Part shown: one piece after another, positions 58,032 to 64,000 of the stretch
Numbering within the stretch: the stretch's first letter is position 1
How the letters are laid out: each line of letters starts with the position of its first letter
Assembly (NCBI GenBank): GCA_030770545.1
Contig: JAUCMP010000029.1
Span: 310,001-374,000, forward strand
Length of the DNA: 64,000 bases
Direction: 5' to 3'
Source: Macropodus opercularis
Taxonomy: Eukaryota > Chordata > Actinopteri > Anabantiformes > Osphronemidae
Made by a program: the position numbers and the translations under genes
Notes under the pieces: generated by a model
The model's input: the letters and a program-made list of their open reading frames with translations, nothing else
Told to the model about the DNA's origin: nothing
The model's database searches: none

Positions 58032-58891
58032 TCATGGTTTAGGGAGTCTAATCAACTTGGCCATGTTACTAGAGAGCAGAGATGCTCCATCCAAAGTGGG
58101 ATGGACGCCGTCTCTTCTAATCAGCCCAGGTTTTCCCCAAAAACTGCTCCAATTGTCTACAAAGCCCACATCGTTTGCTGGACACCACCTAGACAGCCAG
58201 CGGTGAAGCGACGACAGGCGGCTAAACATGTCGTCGCTGGTCAGATTGGGGAGGGGTCCAGAGAAAACTACAGAGTCCGACATCGTTTTGGCAAATGAAC
58301 ACACCGACTCAATGTTAGTTTTAGTGACTTCCGATTGGCGTAACCGGGAGTCATTAGTTCCTGCGTGTATTACGATCTTACTGTATTTACGCTTATCCTT
58401 ATGCAGGAGCTTCAGGTAAGACTGGATGTCGCCCGCTCTGGCCCCAGGGATGCACTTAACTATGACCGCTGGAGTCTCTAACTTCACGTTTCTGACTATG
58501 GAGTCACCAATGATCAGGGTGGGTTTCTCAGCGGGTGAGTCGCTGATGGGGAAAATCTGTTTGAAACGTGAAGCGGCTGGTGGTGAACCGTGGGCGACTG
58601 CCTAGAACTACGACTCCTACGAACCGTCACCCAGTCACATCCCGGCTGCTCGGGACCCACTGAGGGACGATTAGCAGCTAAGCTAGGAGGCTCCGCACTA
58701 GCTAACAGGGCCTGACTAGCTGACTGGTTTTCCACAGTGCGGAGCCGAGATTCCAAATCAGTCAGCCTCGCCTCCAGCGCTGCCACTATCTCACACTTAT
58801 TACAGATACCATTAACACTAATGGAGGCAGAGGACGAGCTAAACATAAGGCACACCGAGCAAGAAAAAGAAGGAGAAGACAGGGAAGCCAT
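58032..58891 (-). pseudogene. L2 ORF1 with SGNH-esterase domain, one frameshift
   Basis: ORF1 of fish L2/CR1-type LINEs carries an esterase-like domain. The ATG at 58891 (MASLSSPSFSCSVCLMF) opens a frame of 125 codons with two CX2C pairs (CSVC, CNKC) and a short coiled coil (VAALEARLTDLESRLRTVENQ). That frame ends at 58514. The second half is open in another frame from about 58601 to 58032. It holds the SGNH hydrolase blocks: the nucleophile motif GDSIVRN (about 58490-58510), IPGARAGDI, IVIHAGTND and RRDGVHPT with the Asp and His of the triad. A single-base or two-base change between 58514 and 58601 explains the break. The second half has no ATG near its start, so a complete protein cannot be made without frameshifting. 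The enzyme's role in retrotransposition is not established. Confidence 0.88.
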
Positions 58892-59193
58892 GGCAGAAAG
58901 TTAAGCTAGCTTAGCCGAAAAGACCAGAAAGCTACGAAATTAGCAGTGCTTTTAATGAGAGGGGAATAAGGTGCTTGAGTATTACAAGCGTGCGACCCTT
59001 AGGCACTCGAAGTAAGTTAGAAAAACAACAGTAAAGAGATAAAAGTGAGGAGAGTTGTTTAGCAAAAAACGCTGCTGCGACCAGCAACAGACCAGCAGGA
59101 AACCTCGGTGACAGGAAGTGACGCGATACGCTTACCGTCAGTCAGCCAATCCTTACACAATACACAGATCAAGACTTGGTTGACATGTCATCT
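58892..59193 (-). other. L2 5' untranslated region
   Basis: About 300 bp before the ORF1 start, ending at the target duplication. It should contain the internal promoter that lets full-length LINE copies be transcribed. I see no specific motif that I can assign, and no ORF. Confidence 0.6.
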
Positions 59194-59272
59194 CAATTAT
59201 CTGCTCATCAAGGACATATGTGTAACCAAGATGGAGAATCACCCAATGTTGCGTTGAAAGAGAAAAGAAAAG

Positions 59273-62200
59273 GCTTACAGCACCTGGTATTCCCAGGCGG
59301 TCTCCCGTCCAAGTACTAGCCAGGCCCTACCTTGCTTGGCTTCCGAGGTCGAATGAGATCGGGCACGTTGAAGGTGGTATGGCCGTAAGCGAGAAATTGT
59401 TACCTCATTACGTCATTTGAAGGCGACAACACGTCAGAATGTCATGACAGTCACAACTGTTACCTCATCAAGGTCATCTGCGTTACCAAAAAGGAGAATC
59501 ACCAAATGTTGCGTTGAAAAATAACATAAAAGGCTTACTGCACCTGGTATTCCCAGGCGGTCTCCCGTCCAAGTACTAGCCAGGCCCTACCTTGCTTGGC
59601 TTCCGAGTTCAAATGAGATCGGGCACGTTGAAGGTGGTATGGCCATAAGCGACAAACCTGTACCACATTATATCTTTTGAAGGTGACTATATGTCAGACT
59701 GTCACAACTATCTGCTCATCAATGACATATGTGTAACCAAGATGGAGAATCACCCAATGTTGCGTTGAAAGAGAAAACAAAAAGGCTTACAGCACCTGGT
59801 ATTCCCAGGCGGTCTCCCATCCAAGTACTAGCCAGGCCCTACCTTGCTTGGCTTCCGAGGTCGAATGAGATCGGGCACGTTGAAGGTGGTATGGCCGTAA
59901 GCGAGAAACTGTTACCTCATTACGTCATTTGAAGGCGACAACACGTCAGAATGTCATGACAGTCACGACTGTTACCTCATCAATGTCATCTGTGTAACCA
60001 ATATGGAGAATCACCCAATGTTGCGTTGAAAAATAACAGAAAAGGCTTACAGCACCTGGTATTCCCAAGCAGTCTCCCATCCAAGAACTAGCCAGGCCTT
60101 ACCTTGCTTGGCTTCCGAGTTCGAAAGAGATCGGGCACGTTGAAGGTGGTATGGCCGTAAGCGACAAACCTGTACCACATTATATCTTTTGAAGGCAACT
60201 ATATGTCAGACTGTCACTACTATCTGCTCATCAAGGACATATGTGTAACCAAGATGGAGAATCACCCAATGTTGCGTTGAAAGAGAAAAGAAAAGGCTTA
60301 CAGCACCTGGTATTCCCAGGCGGTCTCCCGTCCAAGTACTAGACAGGCACAACCTTGCTTGGCTTTCGAGGTCGAATGAGATCGGGCACGTTGAAGGTGG
60401 TATGGCCGTAAGCGACAAATTGTTACCTCAATATTTCTTTTGAAGGCGACAACACGTCAGAATGTCATGACAGTCACGACTGTTACCTCATCAATGTCAT
60501 CTGTGTAACCAATATGGAGAATCACCAAATCTTGCGTTGAAAAATAACAGAAAAGGCTTACAGCACCTGGTATTCCCAGGCAGTCTCCCGTCCTTGTACT
60601 AGCCAGGCCCTACCTTGCATGGCTTCCGAGGTCGAATGAGATCAGGCATGTTGAAGGTGGAATGGCCGTAAGCGACAAATTGTTACCTCAATATGTCATT
60701 TGAAGGCGACAACACGTCAGAATGTCATCACAGTCACGACTGTTACCTCATCAAGGTCATCTGTGTAACCAATATGGAGAATCACCAAATGTTGCGTTGA
60801 AAAATAACAGAAAAGGCTTACAGCACCTGGTATTCCCAGGCGGTCTCCCGTCCAAGTACTAGCCAGGCCCTACTTTGCTTGGCTTCCGAGTTCAAATGAG
60901 ATCGGGCACGTTGAAGGTGGTATGGCCGTAAGCGACAAACCTGTACCACATTATATCTTTTGAAGGTGACTATATGTCAGACTGTCACAACTATCTGCTC
61001 ATCAATGACATATGTGTAACCAAGATGGAGAATCACCCAATGTTGCGTTGAAAGAGAAAAGAAAAGGCTTACAGCACCTGGTATTCCCAGGCGGTCTCCC
61101 GTCCAAGTACTAGCCAGGCCCTACCTTGCTTGGCTTCCGAGTTCGAATGAGATCGGGCACGTTGAAGGTGGTATGGCCGTAAGCGACAAGTTGTTACCTC
61201 AATATGTCTTTTGAAGGCGACAACACGTCAGAATGTCATCACAGTCACGACTGTTACCTCATCAAGGTCATCTGTGTATCCAATATGGAGAATCACCAAA
61301 TGTTGCGTTGAAAAATAACAGAAAAGGCTTACAGCACCTGGTATTCCCAGGCAGTCTCCCGTCCAAGTACTAGCCAGGCCCTACCTTGCTTGGCTTCCGA
61401 GTTCGAATGAGATCAGGCACGTTGAAGGTGGTATGGCCATAAGCGACAAACCTGTACCACATTATATCTTTTGAAGGCGACTATATGTCAGACTGTCACT
61501 ACTATCTGCTCATCAAGGACATATGTGTAACCAAGATGGAGAATCACCCAATGTTGCGTTAAAAGAGAAAAGAAAAGGCTTACAGCACCTGGTATTCCCA
61601 GGCGGTCTCCCGTCCAAGTACTAGCCAGGCCCTACCTTGATTGGCTTCCGAGGTCGAATGAGATCGGGCACGTTGAAGGTGGTATGGCCGTAAGCGAGAA
61701 ATTGTTACCTCATTACGTCATTTGAAGGCGACAACACGTCAGAATGTCATGACAGTCATGACTGTTACCTCATCAATGTCATCTGTGTAACCAAGATGGA
61801 GAATCACCCAATGTTGCGTTGAAAGAGAAAAGAAAAGGCTTACAGCACCTGGTATTCCCAGGCGGTCTCCCGTCCAAGTACTAGCCAGGCCCTACCTTGC
61901 TTTGCTTCCGAGGTCGAATGAGATTGGGCACGTTGAAGGTGGTATGGCCATAAGCGACAAACCTGTACCACATTATATCTTTTGAAGGTGACTATATGTC
62001 AGACTGTCACAACTATCTGCTCATCAATGACATATGTGTAACCAAGATGGAGAATCACCCAATGTTGCATTGAAAGAGAAAAGAAAAGGCTTACAGCACC
62101 TGGTATTCCCAGGCGGTCTCCCGTCCAAGTACTAGCCAGGCCCTACCTTGATTGGCTTCCGAGGTCGAATGAGATCGGGCACGTTGAAGGTGGTATGGCC

Positions 62201-63999
62201 GTAAGCGACAAGTTGTTACCTCAATATGTCTTTTGAAGGCGACAACACGTCAGAATGTCATCACAGTCACGACTGTTACCTCATCAAGGTCATCTGTGTA
62301 ACCAATATGGAGAATCACCAAATGTTGCGTTGAAAAATAACAGAAAAGGCTTACAGCACCTGGTATTCCCAGGCGGTCTCCCGTCCAAGTACTAGCCAGG
62401 CCCTACCTTGCTTGGCTTCCGAGTTCGAATGAGATCGGGCACGTTGAAGGTGGTATGGCCGTAGGCGACAAACCTGTACCACATTATATCTTTTGAAGGC
62501 GACTATATGTCAGACTGTCACTACTATCTGCTCAACAAGGACATATGTGTAACCAAGATGGAGAATCACCCAATGTTGCGTTGAAAGAGAAAAGAAAAGG
62601 CTTACAGCACCTGGTATTCCCAGGCGGTCTCCCGTCCAAGTACTAGCCAGGCCCTACCTTGATTGGCTTCCGAGGTCGCATGAGATCGGGCACGTTGAAG
62701 GTGGTATGGCCGTAAGCGAGAAATTGTTACCTCATTACGTCATTTGAAGGCGACAACACGTCAGAATGTCATGACAGTCACGACTGTTACCTCATCAATG
62801 TCATCTGTGTAACCAATATGGAGAATCACCCAATGTTGCGTTGAAAAATAACAGAAAAGGCTTACAGCACCTGGTATTCCCAGGCGGTCTCCCGTCCAAG
62901 TACTAGCCAGGCCCTACCTTGCTTGGCTTTCGAGGTCGAATGAGATCAGGCACGTTGAAGATGGTATGGCCGTAAGCAAGTAATTGTTACCTCATTACGT
63001 CATTTGAAGGCGACAACACGTCAGAATGTCATGACAGTCACAACTGTTACCTCATCAAGGTCATCTGCGTTACTAAAAAGGAGAATCACCTAATGTTGCG
63101 TTGAAAAATAACAGAAAAGGCTTACAGCACCTGGTATTCCCAGGCAGTCTCCCGTCCAAGTACTAGCCAGGCCCTACCTTGCTTGGCTTCCGAGTTCAAA
63201 TGAGATCGGGCACGTTGAAGGTGGTATGGCCGTAAGCGACAAACCTGTACCACATTATATCTTTTGAAGGTGACTATATGTCAGACTGTCACAACTATCT
63301 GCTCATCAATGACATATGTGTAACCAAGATGGAGAATCACCCAATGTTGCGTTGAAAGAGAAAAGAAAAGGCTTACAGCACCTGGTATTCCCAGGCGGTC
63401 TCCCGTCCAAGTACTAGCCAGGCCCTACCTTGCTTGGCTTCCGAGTTCGAATGAGATCGGGCACGTTGAAGGTGGTATGGCCGTAAGCGACAAGTTGTTA
63501 CCTCAATATGTCTTTTGAAGGCGACAACACGTCAGAATGTCATCACAGTCACGACTGTTACCTCATCAAGGTCATCTGTGTATCCAATATGGAGAATCAC
63601 CAAATGTTGCGTTGAAAAATAACAGAAAAGGCTTACAGCACCTGGTATTCCCAGGCAGTCTCCCGTCCAAGTACTAGCCAGGCCCTACCTTGCTTGGCTT
63701 CCGAGTTCGAATGAGATCAGGCACGTTGAAGGTGGTATGGCCATAAGCGACAAACCTGTACCACATTATATCTTTTGAAGGCGACTATATGTCAGACTGT
63801 CACTACTATCTGCTCATCAAGGACATATGTGTAACCAAGATGGAGAATCACCCAATGTTGCGTTAAAAGAGAAAAGAAAAGGCTTACAGCACCTGGTATT
63901 CCCAGGCGGTCTCCCGTCCAAGTACTAGCCAGGCCCTACCTTGATTGGCTTCCGAGGTCGAATGAGATCGGGCACGTTGAAGGTGGTATGGCCGTAAGC
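59273..63999 (-). rRNA. 5S rRNA gene cluster, 19 genes
   Basis: Nineteen 118-bp minus-strand 5S genes with left ends at 59273, 59533, 59785, 60045, 60296, 60556, 60816, 61067, 61327, 61578, 61838, 62089, 62349, 62600, 62860, 63120, 63371, 63631 and 63882. The step 59533 to 59785 is 252 bp, the only one-base length deviation among the regular units in the window (GAAAACAAAAAGG in the terminator). Genes 61067, 61327 and 61578 recur as 63371, 63631 and 63882 at an offset of 2,304 bp, sharing GCGTTAAAAGAG before the last of each set. The gene at 60556 has CCTTGTACTAG and CTTGCATGG changes and may be inactive; 62349 ends GTAGGC. Confidence 0.95.
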
Positions 64000-64000
64000 G

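Larger units (their letters stand above)
54337..59193 (-). mobile_element. Full-length L2-clade LINE
   Basis: A 4,857-bp non-LTR retrotransposon in a type B spacer. It is flanked by the 7-bp target duplication CAATTAT (54330-54336 and 59194-59200); removing the insert and one copy restores a 251-bp unit. Order on the minus strand: 5' UTR 58892-59193, ORF1 (frameshifted) 58032-58891, ORF2 54927-58025, 3' UTR 54337-54926 with the fish L2 3' end and TTGAATTGAATTGA tail. It is the source-type copy for the truncated element at 4073-6420, which is nearly identical over the shared region. It is probably immobile by itself because of ORF1, but it inserted recently. Confidence 0.95.

Noticed and set aside
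1..64000. CRISPR-like array of regularly spaced repeats
   Set aside because: The repeated part is a 118-bp 5S gene and the intervals are themselves repeats of two families, not unique spacers; the setting is eukaryotic.

Overview
The window is teleost-fish-type nuclear DNA and is almost entirely a 5S ribosomal RNA gene cluster. I count 167 copies of a 118-nt 5S gene: 163 uninterrupted, 3 split by transposons, and 1 cut by the left window edge. All are on the minus strand, head to tail, in units of almost exactly 251 or 260 bp. The ends of the coding sequence (GCTTACGGCC at the 5' end, GGTGCTGTAAGC at the 3' end) match fish 5S RNA. The mobile elements are also fish-like: an L2-clade LINE with an esterase-type ORF1, Tx1-group LINEs sitting inside 5S genes, a pogo/Tigger transposon and a retroviral-type solo LTR. 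I cannot name the species, and I see no ordinary protein-coding host gene.

Layout (plus-strand order): 1-1392, 5S array; 1393-1903, solo LTR in a spacer; 1908-4072, 5S array with one unit that lost its gene; 4073-6420, 5'-truncated L2 LINE (plus strand); 6421-9637, 5S array; 9638-15009, defective Tx1-group (Mutsu-like) LINE inside a 5S gene; 15010-36149, the longest 5S stretch, with nested block duplications; 36150-38533, pogo-type DNA transposon inside a 5S gene, carrying a further hAT-like insert; 38534-41895, 5S array; 41896-47842, second Mutsu-like LINE with both ORFs open, at the same nucleotide of a 5S gene as the first; 47843-54336, 5S array; 54337-59193, full-length L2 LINE (minus strand) with an open ORF2 and a frameshifted ORF1; 59194-64000, 5S array.

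Two spacer families occur. Type A (142 bp, giving 260-bp units) and type B (133 bp, giving 251-bp units) differ in the middle and in the promoter-proximal TATA-like element at about -24 to -18. They are interleaved irregularly, and the 251/260 order acts as a barcode that exposes duplicated blocks with offsets of about 1,022, 1,542, 2,304, 2,564, 2,797, 2,824 and 3,308 bp. The 5S coding sequence departs from the usual vertebrate core sequence at about ten internal positions. One change pair (U19 with A59) preserves a helix II base pair, so the array looks like a structurally constrained variant class, possibly an oocyte/maternal-type cluster (inference).

The point of most interest is that this array serves as a target for a 5S-specific LINE. 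Both Tx1-group copies interrupt a 5S gene between RNA positions 23 and 24 in the sense orientation, while the L2 and LTR copies lie in spacers with their own short target duplications. The second Mutsu-like copy and the long L2 copy carry open ORF2 frames with catalytic motifs, so both families look recently active.
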